From the NCBI RefSeq assembly GCF_001458415.1, contig NZ_CYSD01000036.1:1-33077 (forward strand): DNA of 33,077 bases. The letters run 5' to 3'. The position numbers and the translations under genes are program-made. The DNA is from Tritonibacter multivorans (GTDB lineage: Bacteria; Pseudomonadota; Alphaproteobacteria; Rhodobacterales; Rhodobacteraceae). The notes below the pieces were generated by a model. That model saw only the letters and a list, made by a program, of their open reading frames with translations. It searched no databases and was not told the DNA's origin. Shown here one piece after another: positions 25,375 through 32,615 of the stretch. Each line of letters starts with the position of its first letter. Position 1 is the first letter of the stretch.

Positions 25375-27621
25375 TCAGACGAATTTGATGTGTTTGTTGA
25401 ACGGCATCTCGCGGATGCGCTGGCCGGTGGCAGCAAAGATCGCATTGGCCAGCGCGGGCGCGGCCGGGGGCAGGCCGGGTTCGCCGACGCCGCGGATCTT
25501 GTCGCCATTGGTCAGGGCCTGCACTTCGATTTCAGGGGTCTGGAACAGGCGCATGCCTTCAAAGACATGGTAATTGTCCTGTTGGGCGGCGTGGTTTTCA
25601 TAGGTGGTTTCGCAGTTCATCGCGTGGGCGAGACCAAAGATCACCCCGCCAAAGACCTGCGCCTCGAGGTTCACCGGGTCCAGAACAGTGCCCACATCGA
25701 CGGCGGAATAGACCTTGTCGATCTTGATGCCGCCTTCGGTGTTCGTGACCTCGATCACCTGCGCACAGGGCACGCCGAAGGACATGCAGAAGGCCACGCC
25801 ACGACCACGGTTTTCGCCCATGCTGGGGCCATCCCAGCCGGACATCTCTTTGACCGCTTCCAGCACCTTGCGCGAAGGCTCGTGCATGCACAGGCGAATG
25901 CGTTCGGCCAAAGGGTCCGCGCCTGCAGCGTGGATGAGTTCGTCTAGAAAACTGTCATGTAGGAAGCCATTGCCCGAGGCCCCGACCGACCGCCACGAGG
26001 AGATCGGCACCATATCCGGCGCGCGGTAGCCGGTGACGCGGTAGTTGGGGATTTCGAACGGCTGATCCCAGGAACCGGTGGTAATGGTCGCGTCGGGGCC
26101 GGGCAGCGGGCCCATCAGGCGGCCAAACCACGACGTCATCAGCGAGGATTGCGCCACGGACAGATCAAAGGTTTCGACCTTGCCGTCCTTGACCTGACCG
26201 CGCGCCTTCGCCACCGCCGCAGGGCGGGGGTAGTCGTGGGTCATGTCTTCTTCGCGGGACCACGTCAGTTTGACCGGCGTGCCTTTGACGGCCATTGCCA
26301 GTTCGACCGCTTGCTGGACATGGGTGTCCTCCAGCTTGTGACCAAAGCTGCCGCCCATGGGCAGCACGTAGACATAGACCTGATCACGCTCCAGCCCCGT
26401 AATGTCGGCGGCGTGGTTGCGCACAAACAGCGGGATCTGGGTGCCGGTCCAGATATGGCAGGCGTCATCGGTGACCTGCACAATGGCGTTCATCGGTTCC
26501 ATCGGCGCATGGGCGACGAAGGGGATGCGGTAGTCCACCTCGATCACATCACCCGCCTCCAATGCGGCGTCCACATCGCCGTCATTGCGCTGACGATGGT
26601 CAAAGCGGTCCTCATTGTCGACGGTGGCTTCGAGTTCGGCAAAGATTTCTTCGGTGGTGGCCGGGTAGTTCGGCGCGCCCCATTCAATTTCCAGCGCCTC
26701 TGCCGCGCGGAAGGCGTACCAGGTGTTGTCGGCAATCACACCGATGCCGTGGCTGATGGGCACGATCTGCTGCACGCCACGCAAGGATCTGGCGGCGCTG
26801 TCGTCGTAGGACAGCACATCGCCACCAATGCCGGGGTTGGCGCGCACGGTGGCATAGACCATGCCGTCCACCGCCATATCGATGCCATAGACGGTCTGGC
26901 CCGTGACCTTGTCGGCCATGTCCAGACGGTCCATTTTCTTGCCCAGAAGCTTCCATTCCGTCTCGGGGCGCAGTTTGACGTCGGTTACCGGGTCCATCTT
27001 GGCGGCGTCTGCGGCCAGATCGGTATAGGCGATGGTGGAGCCATCGGGCAGCACCACATGGCCATCGGCGGTCTGTAGCGAGGCGCGCGCAATGCCGGTG
27101 CGCTGGGCGGCGGCCTGTTTCAGGGTTTCGCGCGCAACAGCACCCGCGAGGCGCATTTTGACAAAGCCGTCCTTCACCGTGGATGATCCGCCGGTCATCT
27201 GCATTTCCATCAGCTTGGCAGGGATGAACATCATGCCGCGCACGCGCTCTGCGATCCAGCTTTCGTCATAGGCGGGGAAAGGCGCGCCTTCGTCCATGAC
27301 CGCGCCATTATAGTAGGCGGGGCCGGGCATGCCGGGGGTGAGGGTGACCTTGGTCGGATCCACATCCAGTTCCTCGGCGATCATCATCGCTTGGATGGAA
27401 TAAGACCCCTGACCCTTGTCCGCGCGCGGCGTGATCAGGGTGATGCCGGTTTGGTCGATTTTGACATAAGGGGTAATGGCGGCTTCGCCATCCTTGAGAT
27501 CATCCAGCAGCGGGTTCGGGATCGCTTTGTTGACGTAATAGGCGCCAAAGGCCACGCCACCGACAATGGCAGCAGACCCGATCAGGAAGGTGCGGCGGGC
27601 AATTTTTCCGATGCGGCTCAT
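25375..27621 (-). CDS. Molybdopterin-binding subunit, xanthine dehydrogenase family (isoquinoline oxidoreductase beta-like)
   Basis: A 748-residue subunit with a Tat signal (ARRTFLIGSAAIVGGVAFGAYY), so the enzyme is exported folded. The body has the two-part molybdopterin cytosine dinucleotide domain of the xanthine oxidase family, for example DMAVDGMVYATVRANPGIGG, then PMGGSFGHKLEDTHVQQAVEL and WRSVGASGNGFLHDSFLDEL. The C-terminal GVGEPGLPPAAPALANAIFA probably carries the active-site glutamate. Close relatives are the IorB type, oxidising isoquinoline, nicotinate or aldehydes; the substrate here is unknown. It starts 2 bases after the 2Fe-2S gene stop. No FAD subunit is present, which fits electron transfer to the adjacent cytochrome c. 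Confidence 0.9.
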   Translation of the reverse strand: MSRIGKIARRTFLIGSAAIVGGVAFGAYYVNKAIPNPLLDDLKDGEAAITPYVKIDQTGITLITPRADKGQGSYSIQAMMIAEELDVDPTKVTLTPGMPGPAYYNGAVMDEGAPFPAYDESWIAERVRGMMFIPAKLMEMQMTGGSSTVKDGFVKMRLAGAVARETLKQAAAQRTGIARASLQTADGHVVLPDGSTIAYTDLAADAAKMDPVTDVKLRPETEWKLLGKKMDRLDMADKVTGQTVYGIDMAVDGMVYATVRANPGIGGDVLSYDDSAARSLRGVQQIVPISHGIGVIADNTWYAFRAAEALEIEWGAPNYPATTEEIFAELEATVDNEDRFDHRQRNDGDVDAALEAGDVIEVDYRIPFVAHAPMEPMNAIVQVTDDACHIWTGTQIPLFVRNHAADITGLERDQVYVYVLPMGGSFGHKLEDTHVQQAVELAMAVKGTPVKLTWSREEDMTHDYPRPAAVAKARGQVKDGKVETFDLSVAQSSLMTSWFGRLMGPLPGPDATITTGSWDQPFEIPNYRVTGYRAPDMVPISSWRSVGASGNGFLHDSFLDELIHAAGADPLAERIRLCMHEPSRKVLEAVKEMSGWDGPSMGENRGRGVAFCMSFGVPCAQVIEVTNTEGGIKIDKVYSAVDVGTVLDPVNLEAQVFGGVIFGLAHAMNCETTYENHAAQQDNYHVFEGMRLFQTPEIEVQALTNGDKIRGVGEPGLPPAAPALANAIFAATGQRIREMPFNKHIKFV

Positions 27622-27623
27622 GA

Positions 27624-28085
27624 TTATGCCCCCTCGTTCAGCTTGGCAGCCGCGGCTTTGACAGCGGCGCGAATGCGCGGGTAGGTGCCACAGCGGCAGA
27701 GGTTGGCAGACATGACCTGATCGATCTGCGCGTCCGTCGGATCAGAGTTCAGATCAAGGAAAGAGGCCGCCGCCATGATCTGGCCGGACTGGCAATAGCC
27801 GCATTGGGCCACCTGATGGTCGAGCCAGGCTTCCTGGACCGCATGCAGGGTTTCTGCGTTCGACAGCCCTTCGACTGTGGTCACCTCACCCTCCAGCGCG
27901 CTGATTGGCAGTTGGCACGAACGCACGGCCGCGCCGTCCACATGTACGGTGCAGGCGCCGCACTGGGCGATGCCACAGCCGTATTTCACGCCGGTGATCC
28001 CCAAAGTGTCGCGCAACACCCACAAAAGCGGCATGTCGGGATCGACATCCACCTCGTGTTCGGTTCCGTTTACGGTCAATTTCAT
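27624..28085 (-). CDS. 2Fe-2S subunit of the molybdo-hydroxylase (IorA-like)
   Basis: A 153-residue protein with a plant-type 2Fe-2S cluster (C37, C42, C45 and C57 in the [17 protein letters not shown] region) and a second 2Fe-2S site (C95 and C98 in CGYCQSG; C130 and C132 in CRCGTY). This is the standard small subunit of the xanthine oxidase family. It is the first gene of the operon that continues with the molybdopterin subunit and the cytochrome. It has no signal peptide and is presumably carried across the membrane with the Tat-bearing partner. Confidence 0.93.
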   Translation of the reverse strand: MKLTVNGTEHEVDVDPDMPLLWVLRDTLGITGVKYGCGIAQCGACTVHVDGAAVRSCQLPISALEGEVTTVEGLSNAETLHAVQEAWLDHQVAQCGYCQSGQIMAAASFLDLNSDPTDAQIDQVMSANLCRCGTYPRIRAAVKAAAAKLNEGA

Positions 28086-28216
28086 CTGGCTACTCCCCGG
28101 ACCCTATGTGATATGGGTCTGCGTCCTGGCTTGGTCGTTCGTCCTGCGGCGAGGGGTCTTGTGGGTCCCGCCGGTCCCTCGGCGATGAGTTTACGTTGAA
28201 ATTATTCTTTGCAGGG

Positions 28217-28242
28217 TGCCATTTTAGTGTGAAATCCTGCCA
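28217..28242. promoter_or_regulatory. Direct TGCCA repeats, candidate AraC-family site
   Basis: TGCCA occurs at 28217-28221 and 28238-28242, spaced 21 bases (two helical turns), with a related TGCCC at 28257. They lie between the molybdoenzyme operon and the divergent AraC-type gene. Candidate binding site only. Confidence 0.3.
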
Positions 28243-28307
28243 ACCTGAGCCTATGCTGCCCAGAGTTGCCCGGTTTCATCCCACCCCTTCAGCGAGTGCG
28301 CCTGCCT

Positions 28308-29315
28308 ATGACTTCACACGCCAGTTCCGTTTCAATCGAACAGATGCTGAGCCAAGTGTGCCAATTGCTGGCGCTTGACACAAGGTTGGTGCTGGGGGCC
28401 GCACGCCTGACCGAGCAGGACTGCAAATCCGTCATGGAGCCGCGGCACTATTTTGATCTGTATAATGCGGTGCAGCAGGTGTTTGACCGGACCCATGGCG
28501 CGGTTGGGTTTGAAGCCACGCTTGCGCGGGAATATGCCAAAGGCCCCTATCTGACGCCCACGCTGGCCTGTTCGGCGGCGCCGGATCTGCGCACCGGTCT
28601 GGACCGTCTGGCGCGCTACAAGCCGCTGATCGCACCGGTGACGATGGAGGTCCGCGCCGAAGGCGACACCGTCCAGATCTGTATGGCGTCGCAGTTTGAC
28701 GATCTGACCATGCCGCAAAGCATGGCCCTGTTTGAAATGCTGTTTATTCTTGAAACCGCCGCCATTCTGACCGGCGCGCCGGTGGTCCCGCAGGCGATTG
28801 TTCTGCCGGATGGGGCAGGCGGCCAAGCGGCCGTGACCGCCTGTGGGCTGGAGGTGACCTGCACCACAGGAGAGCCCGCACTGGTTCTGTCCAAGGCGGA
28901 TGCGCAGCGGGGGCTGTTGACGGCCAACCCGGTGCTTTGGGCCACGCTGGAGCCAACGCTGGAGGCGGAACTGCGCGCCAAGGTGGGCCGGGGCATCACC
29001 ACCGAACGTCTGGCAGACGAATTGGCCCGCGCCCTGCCGGATGGGGTGATCACTGCGGACGAGCTGGCCTGCCGCATGGGGCTGTCCAAACGCAGCCTGC
29101 AGCGCAAACTGCAAAACGAAGGCACCACGTTTCAGGAGGTGCTGAACGAGACCCGTTCGAACCTTGCACAAAGCTATCTGCGCGGGTCTGGCATGTCGGT
29201 TGCGGAAATCTCGCATCAACTGGGGTTCCGGTCGGTGTCCTCTTTCTTTCGGAATTTTCAGGCCTGGGCCGGTATGACCCCCCGGGCCTTCCGCGAAAAC
29301 CGTCAGGCAGAGTGA
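28308..29315 (+). CDS. AraC family transcriptional regulator
   Basis: A 335-residue regulator. The N-terminal ~200 residues match the AraC arabinose-binding-like domain found in OruR/ArgR-type regulators (MLSQVCQLLALDTRLVLGAA). The C-terminal ~90 residues hold the double helix-turn-helix (ITADELACRMGLSKRSLQRK and MSVAEISHQLGFRSVSSFFRN). The start is uncertain: the ATG at 28308 has a weak ribosome site, and a TTG at 28266 is in frame. It is divergent from the molybdoenzyme operon and 138 bases upstream of the SDR gene, so it may control both. Confidence 0.9.
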   Translation: MTSHASSVSIEQMLSQVCQLLALDTRLVLGAARLTEQDCKSVMEPRHYFDLYNAVQQVFDRTHGAVGFEATLAREYAKGPYLTPTLACSAAPDLRTGLDRLARYKPLIAPVTMEVRAEGDTVQICMASQFDDLTMPQSMALFEMLFILETAAILTGAPVVPQAIVLPDGAGGQAAVTACGLEVTCTTGEPALVLSKADAQRGLLTANPVLWATLEPTLEAELRAKVGRGITTERLADELARALPDGVITADELACRMGLSKRSLQRKLQNEGTTFQEVLNETRSNLAQSYLRGSGMSVAEISHQLGFRSVSSFFRNFQAWAGMTPRAFRENRQAE

Positions 29316-29452
29316 TCGCCAGGAGGATTGGCACCTTTTGCTAATCACTTGGCGCGATCTGCGATTTAAATTGTCCAGCCAAAGACCCACCTCACTGTCA
29401 GGTTCTACGCACCGGCCAGCCGCGCCGGTCTCTTTGGATGAAAGGACATCTC

Positions 29453-30511
29453 ATGACACTTGATACCTCCCGCCCGGCCCTGGTCACCGGCGCCACCGGA
29501 TATGTCGCCGGTTGGCTGATCAAAGAACTGCTGGAGGCGGGCGTCACCGTTCATGCCTGTGTGCGCAATCCCGACAACACGGCCAAACAACAGCACCTGA
29601 TCGACGCTGCCGCCGCTGCACCGGGTGAGATCAAATTCTTCAAGGCCGATCTGCTGGATGAGGGGTCTTTTGACGCGGCAATGGCGGGCTGTGGTGTGGT
29701 GTTTCACACCGCGTCGCCCTTTACGGTTGCGGTGGACGACGCGCAGCGCGATCTGGTTGACCCGGCGGTCAAAGGCACCCGCAATGTGCTGAACGCCGCC
29801 AACCGCACCGAATCCGTCTCGCGCGTTGTGGTGACCTCGTCTTGTGCAGCGATCTATGGTGACAATGCGGATGTGGCCGAGGCCCCCGGTGGCCGTCTGG
29901 ATGAAAGCGTCTGGAACACCTCGTCAACGCTGGAACACAATGCCTATTCTTTCTCCAAAACCGAAGCTGAAAAGGCCGCCTGGGAGATTGCAGGCGGGCA
30001 GGACCGCTGGGATCTGGTCTGCGTGAACCCGGCGCTGGTGGTGGGCCCCGCGCTGCAGGATCGTCCAACCTCCGAGAGCTTTAACCTTGTCCGCCAGATG
30101 GGCGACGGCACCATGAAGTCCGGCGCACCGAAATGGTATTTCGGCATTGTGGATGTGCGTGACCTGGCCAAAGCGCATGTGGCTGCCGGGTACAAAGCCG
30201 AAGCCAACGGCCGCAATATTGTCTTTGGTCACGAATCCAGCATTTTCGATCTGTCGCAGCTGCTGCGGGCCAAATATGGCGCCGACTACCCGCTGCCGAA
30301 ATCCGCCGCGCCGAAATGGCTGGTCTGGCTGTTGGGGCCGATCATGGACAAATCCATGACCCGCAAGCTGATTTCCCGCAACATCGGGGTGGAATGGAAG
30401 GCCGACAACTCCAAAGGTAAACGCGAACTGGGCGTGACCTATCGTCCGCTCAAAGACAGCATGGAAGACATGTTCCAGCAGATGATCGACGCGGGGCAGT
30501 TTGCCAAGTGA
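29453..30511 (+). CDS. Extended SDR, aldehyde / dihydroflavonol-reductase-like
   Basis: A 352-residue NAD(P)-dependent reductase of the extended short-chain dehydrogenase group. The nucleotide motif is VTGATGYVAGW (residues 11-21) and the catalytic residues are S129/S130, Y165 and K169 (AYSFSK). It resembles cinnamyl-alcohol / dihydroflavonol-4-reductase-like aldehyde reductases; the substrate is unknown. The ATG at 29453 is chosen because AAAGGA lies 6 bases upstream, rather than 29438. A small ACCGGC/GCCGGT hairpin at 29411-29429 precedes it. Placement beside the AraC gene and the molybdoenzyme suggests linked aldehyde or alcohol metabolism (inference). Confidence 0.88.
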   Translation: MTLDTSRPALVTGATGYVAGWLIKELLEAGVTVHACVRNPDNTAKQQHLIDAAAAAPGEIKFFKADLLDEGSFDAAMAGCGVVFHTASPFTVAVDDAQRDLVDPAVKGTRNVLNAANRTESVSRVVVTSSCAAIYGDNADVAEAPGGRLDESVWNTSSTLEHNAYSFSKTEAEKAAWEIAGGQDRWDLVCVNPALVVGPALQDRPTSESFNLVRQMGDGTMKSGAPKWYFGIVDVRDLAKAHVAAGYKAEANGRNIVFGHESSIFDLSQLLRAKYGADYPLPKSAAPKWLVWLLGPIMDKSMTRKLISRNIGVEWKADNSKGKRELGVTYRPLKDSMEDMFQQMIDAGQFAK

Positions 30512-30540
30512 TGCGGCGCTAATCCTGTCCTAACGCATTG

Positions 30541-30576
30541 AACGGACCCGTCAAAAGCGGGTCCGTTTGGTTTTTT
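30541..30576 (+). terminator. Terminator after the SDR gene
   Basis: AACGGACCCG-TCAAAAG-CGGGTCCGTT is a perfect 10-bp stem followed by TGG and six Ts. Confidence 0.9.
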
Positions 30577-30699
30577 ACACCCCGCGTGGCGGAAAGCGGA
30601 AATTTGCGCAATTTCTCCGCGCAAACCCGCTTGACGCTCTGCTGGCTTTGGGATAGCAGGTGCGAACCGGGCCGAAGCGACCAGATCGGCCCCTAAGGT

Positions 30700-30775
30700 G
30701 CCCCTATAGCTCAGCTGGTAGAGCAACTGATTTGTAATCAGTAGGTCCGCGGTTCGAGTCCGTGTGGGGGCACCA
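30700..30775 (+). tRNA. tRNA-Thr (anticodon UGU)
   Basis: A 76-base cloverleaf with the CCA encoded. The acceptor stem GCCCCTA pairs with TGGGGGC (one G-U pair), with discriminator A. The D arm is GCTCAGCTGGTAGAGC. The anticodon arm ACTGA-TTTGTAA-TCAGT shows anticodon TGT, reading ACA threonine codons. The T arm contains GGTTCGAGTCC. Its last 16 bases (30760-30775) are the start of an 87-bp inverted repeat that bounds the recombinase element immediately downstream. Confidence 0.97.
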
Positions 30776-30846
30776 ATCATTCCGCTAAATCATTGAAACG
30801 CATCAGCTTTTGGTCGATCCAAGGCGAGGCGTAGTACATTTTGGCG
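30760..30846 (+). repeat. Left copy of the 87-bp perfect inverted repeat
   Basis: These 87 bases are, base for base, the reverse complement of 32529-32615. The outer 16 bases are the 3' end of tRNA-Thr. The inner end includes the TTG start and second codon of the recombinase gene. A short direct repeat GTACATTT occurs at 30834 and 30846, the second crossing the inner repeat edge; these could be recombinase arm sites. Confidence 0.97.
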
Positions 30847-32013
30847 TACATTTCCGGCACCTTCCTCTTCAAGAAAGAGGGCATTTTCTACTTTCACCGT
30901 CGAGTCCCTGTGGATCTGCGGCAGCATTACTCATCACCTCGGATCGCCTACTCGCTTAGGACCCGATCTCGCAATGTGGCTCTGGCCCGTGCAAACGCTG
31001 CTGCTGTGAAGTTGGATGAGTATTGGTTTCACCTTCGATCTCAAGACGTGGAGCTACCGGGTAAGCATCTCCTACGCCATGGTCTGTCTCGACCAGCGGG
31101 GGAAGATGCCGAGTGTGTCAACAACGCCGCTCTAGCGCTGTCTGAGGCTGTGTTGACGTATATCCGGCTCAAGGGACAAGGGCGTTCTAAGACCTTTGAG
31201 CGGGCCGCACATCGCGCCTGTGGCTATGTCATAGATGTGTGTGGCGATAAGCCGTTGCCTGCGTACACCAAAGCGGATGCCAATGCCTTTCGTGACGCCC
31301 TGATTGAACGAGGACTCGCGGGCAGCTCGATCACCCGGATTTTCGGTACTGTGCGGGCGGTGTTCAATTTTGCCGTGGCAGAAGAAGGGCTTGAGGTCAC
31401 TTCACCCTTCGCGAACGTTTACTACGACCGCAATGCCGGTGTGTCCGAACGCCTGTCGATCCCCGTGGGAGACATTCGTGAGGTTCAAAAACAATGCCGT
31501 GAGCTGGACGACGAAATGCGCTGGCTGGTGGCCTTGGTCGCCGATACGGGGATGCGTATTGGCGAGGCCGCCGGCCTGCTACGAGAAGACATCCAACGCG
31601 ATACAGACGGGAATTGGTCGGTCCGGATCACACCGCACCCGTGGCGAACGCTGAAGACAGACGGCAGCAAGCGCGTGGTTCCCTTAGTTGGATCAGCCCA
31701 GTGGGCGGCTGAAAGGATCCAAGCCCAAGCTAGTGACAGCCGGTACGCCTTTCCGCGCTACAACGTCACGGACAAGACCAACGCCAATTCGGCAAGCGCT
31801 GGGCTGAACAAGTGGCTGAAAGCCCATGCGCCAGAGGGGGCGACGATGCACGGGTTCCGCCACGCCATGCGTGATCGCCTAAGGGCAGTGGAATGCCCCG
31901 CTGATATTGCCGATCAGATCGGGGGCTGGCAGACTGAGGGAGTGGGGCAAGGTTACGGCGACGGGTACCCTCTTAAGGTACTAGCAAAGTGGATGTGCCG
32001 TGCCACTCAATAG
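30841..32013 (+). CDS. int: Tyrosine recombinase / integrase
   Basis: A 390-residue site-specific recombinase. The N-terminus (FKKEGIFYFHRRVPVDLRQHY) matches the short arm-binding-like domain (DUF6538 type) common in alphaproteobacterial integrases. A SAM-like core-binding domain follows (about 95-185), then the catalytic domain. Catalytic residues are R239 (TGMRIGEA), K277 (DGSKRVV), H337 and R340 (HGFR), W363 (GGWQ) and Y372 (GQGYGDGY), so the enzyme looks intact. The start must be TTG 30841 or later, because an in-frame TAG lies at 30832. It begins 65 bases after the tRNA, inside the left inverted repeat. Confidence 0.93.
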   Translation: MAYISGTFLFKKEGIFYFHRRVPVDLRQHYSSPRIAYSLRTRSRNVALARANAAAVKLDEYWFHLRSQDVELPGKHLLRHGLSRPAGEDAECVNNAALALSEAVLTYIRLKGQGRSKTFERAAHRACGYVIDVCGDKPLPAYTKADANAFRDALIERGLAGSSITRIFGTVRAVFNFAVAEEGLEVTSPFANVYYDRNAGVSERLSIPVGDIREVQKQCRELDDEMRWLVALVADTGMRIGEAAGLLREDIQRDTDGNWSVRITPHPWRTLKTDGSKRVVPLVGSAQWAAERIQAQASDSRYAFPRYNVTDKTNANSASAGLNKWLKAHAPEGATMHGFRHAMRDRLRAVECPADIADQIGGWQTEGVGQGYGDGYPLKVLAKWMCRATQ

Positions 32014-32116
32014 GCCTAAAAAAGGCCCCAGAAAAGGCCTTAAGTACTTGATTTGACTCAACAAAAAGAATCGCCATAGGTTCATTCCGCGACTATTAAT
32101 TGGTTAGGAGAAGCAC

Positions 32117-32527
32117 ATGGCGAATTTCTCGCAGTACGCCCCGATCTTTTCACTCTATTGGCTCCATTTGGAGAGTCATTGGGATCCCATGGTCGAGGGT
32201 TACATCGGCATAACGAGGACAGAGGTAAAACAGAGGTTCTCTTCTCATAGATCAGGCTGGACCACTCCCTCACTAGCTTCAGCGTTCGAAGCTGATTTGA
32301 CTGCAGTGCGTTGTACAGTGCTATATGATGAACTTCCCGAAGTGGCTGCTCGGGCCTTGGAGCAAGTGTATCGCCCCATCAATAACATTGGCTGGAACCG
32401 GGACCCGGGAGGCCGTGGGATCCGGAACAGGAAGCAAATTTGGTGGGTAACCCCGAATGGCGTTAGGCTTTACAAGGACACGCCTAGGCCCGTGGACAAA
32501 CCGGTAAAAAAGAAAGCGAAGGCTTAA
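32117..32527 (+). CDS. GIY-YIG nuclease superfamily protein
   Basis: A 136-residue protein. FSLYWLHL (11-18) and EGYIGIT (27-33) fit the two strands of the GIY-YIG motif, with RFSSHRSG (40-47) supplying the conserved arginine and histidine region. The later LEQVYRPINNIGWNRDPGG (81-99) resembles the glutamate-containing part of phage-type GIY-YIG proteins. A basic tail (PVKKKAKA) could bind DNA. AGGAG 7-8 bases before the ATG supports the start. The stop lies 1 base before the right inverted repeat, so the gene fills the element exactly. It may nick or cut DNA for element mobility or for homing (inference). Confidence 0.78.
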   Translation: MANFSQYAPIFSLYWLHLESHWDPMVEGYIGITRTEVKQRFSSHRSGWTTPSLASAFEADLTAVRCTVLYDELPEVAARALEQVYRPINNIGWNRDPGGRGIRNRKQIWWVTPNGVRLYKDTPRPVDKPVKKKAKA

Positions 32528-32528
32528 G

Positions 32529-32615
32529 CGCCAAAATGTACTACGCCTCGCCTTGGATCGACCAAAAGCTGATGCGTTTCAATGATTTAGCGGAATGATT
32601 GGTGCCCCCACACGG
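32529..32615 (-). repeat. Right copy of the 87-bp perfect inverted repeat
   Basis: The exact reverse complement of 30760-30846. It includes the tRNA-Thr 3' end sequence at its outer edge (32600-32615) in reverse orientation, but no tRNA body follows beyond it, so this is not a second tRNA gene. Confidence 0.97.

Larger units (their letters stand above)
30760..32615. mobile_element. Inverted-repeat-bounded tyrosine recombinase element at tRNA-Thr
   Basis: A 1856-bp segment with two perfect 87-bp terminal inverted repeats. It encodes a tyrosine recombinase and a GIY-YIG-like nuclease, both on the plus strand. It abuts tRNA-Thr and each terminus holds the last 16 tRNA bases. No target duplication is seen outside the repeats (CGAGT on the left, TTTGA on the right). 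Base usage is visibly less GC-rich than in the neighbouring genes, suggesting transfer. An assembly inversion artefact is the main alternative. Confidence 0.7.

Noticed and set aside
30439-30780. Frame of 113 codons across the tRNA on the minus strand
   Set aside because: Its start (MIGAPTRTRTADLL) is the classic translation of an antisense tRNA and terminator region, not a protein gene.
32600-32615. Second tRNA-Thr on the minus strand
   Set aside because: Only the last 16 bases of the tRNA are present; the T arm, anticodon arm and D arm are absent beyond the repeat.
30760-32615. Classical DDE insertion sequence
   Set aside because: The enzyme is a tyrosine recombinase with R-K-H-R-W-Y residues, and no target duplication is seen outside the inverted repeats.
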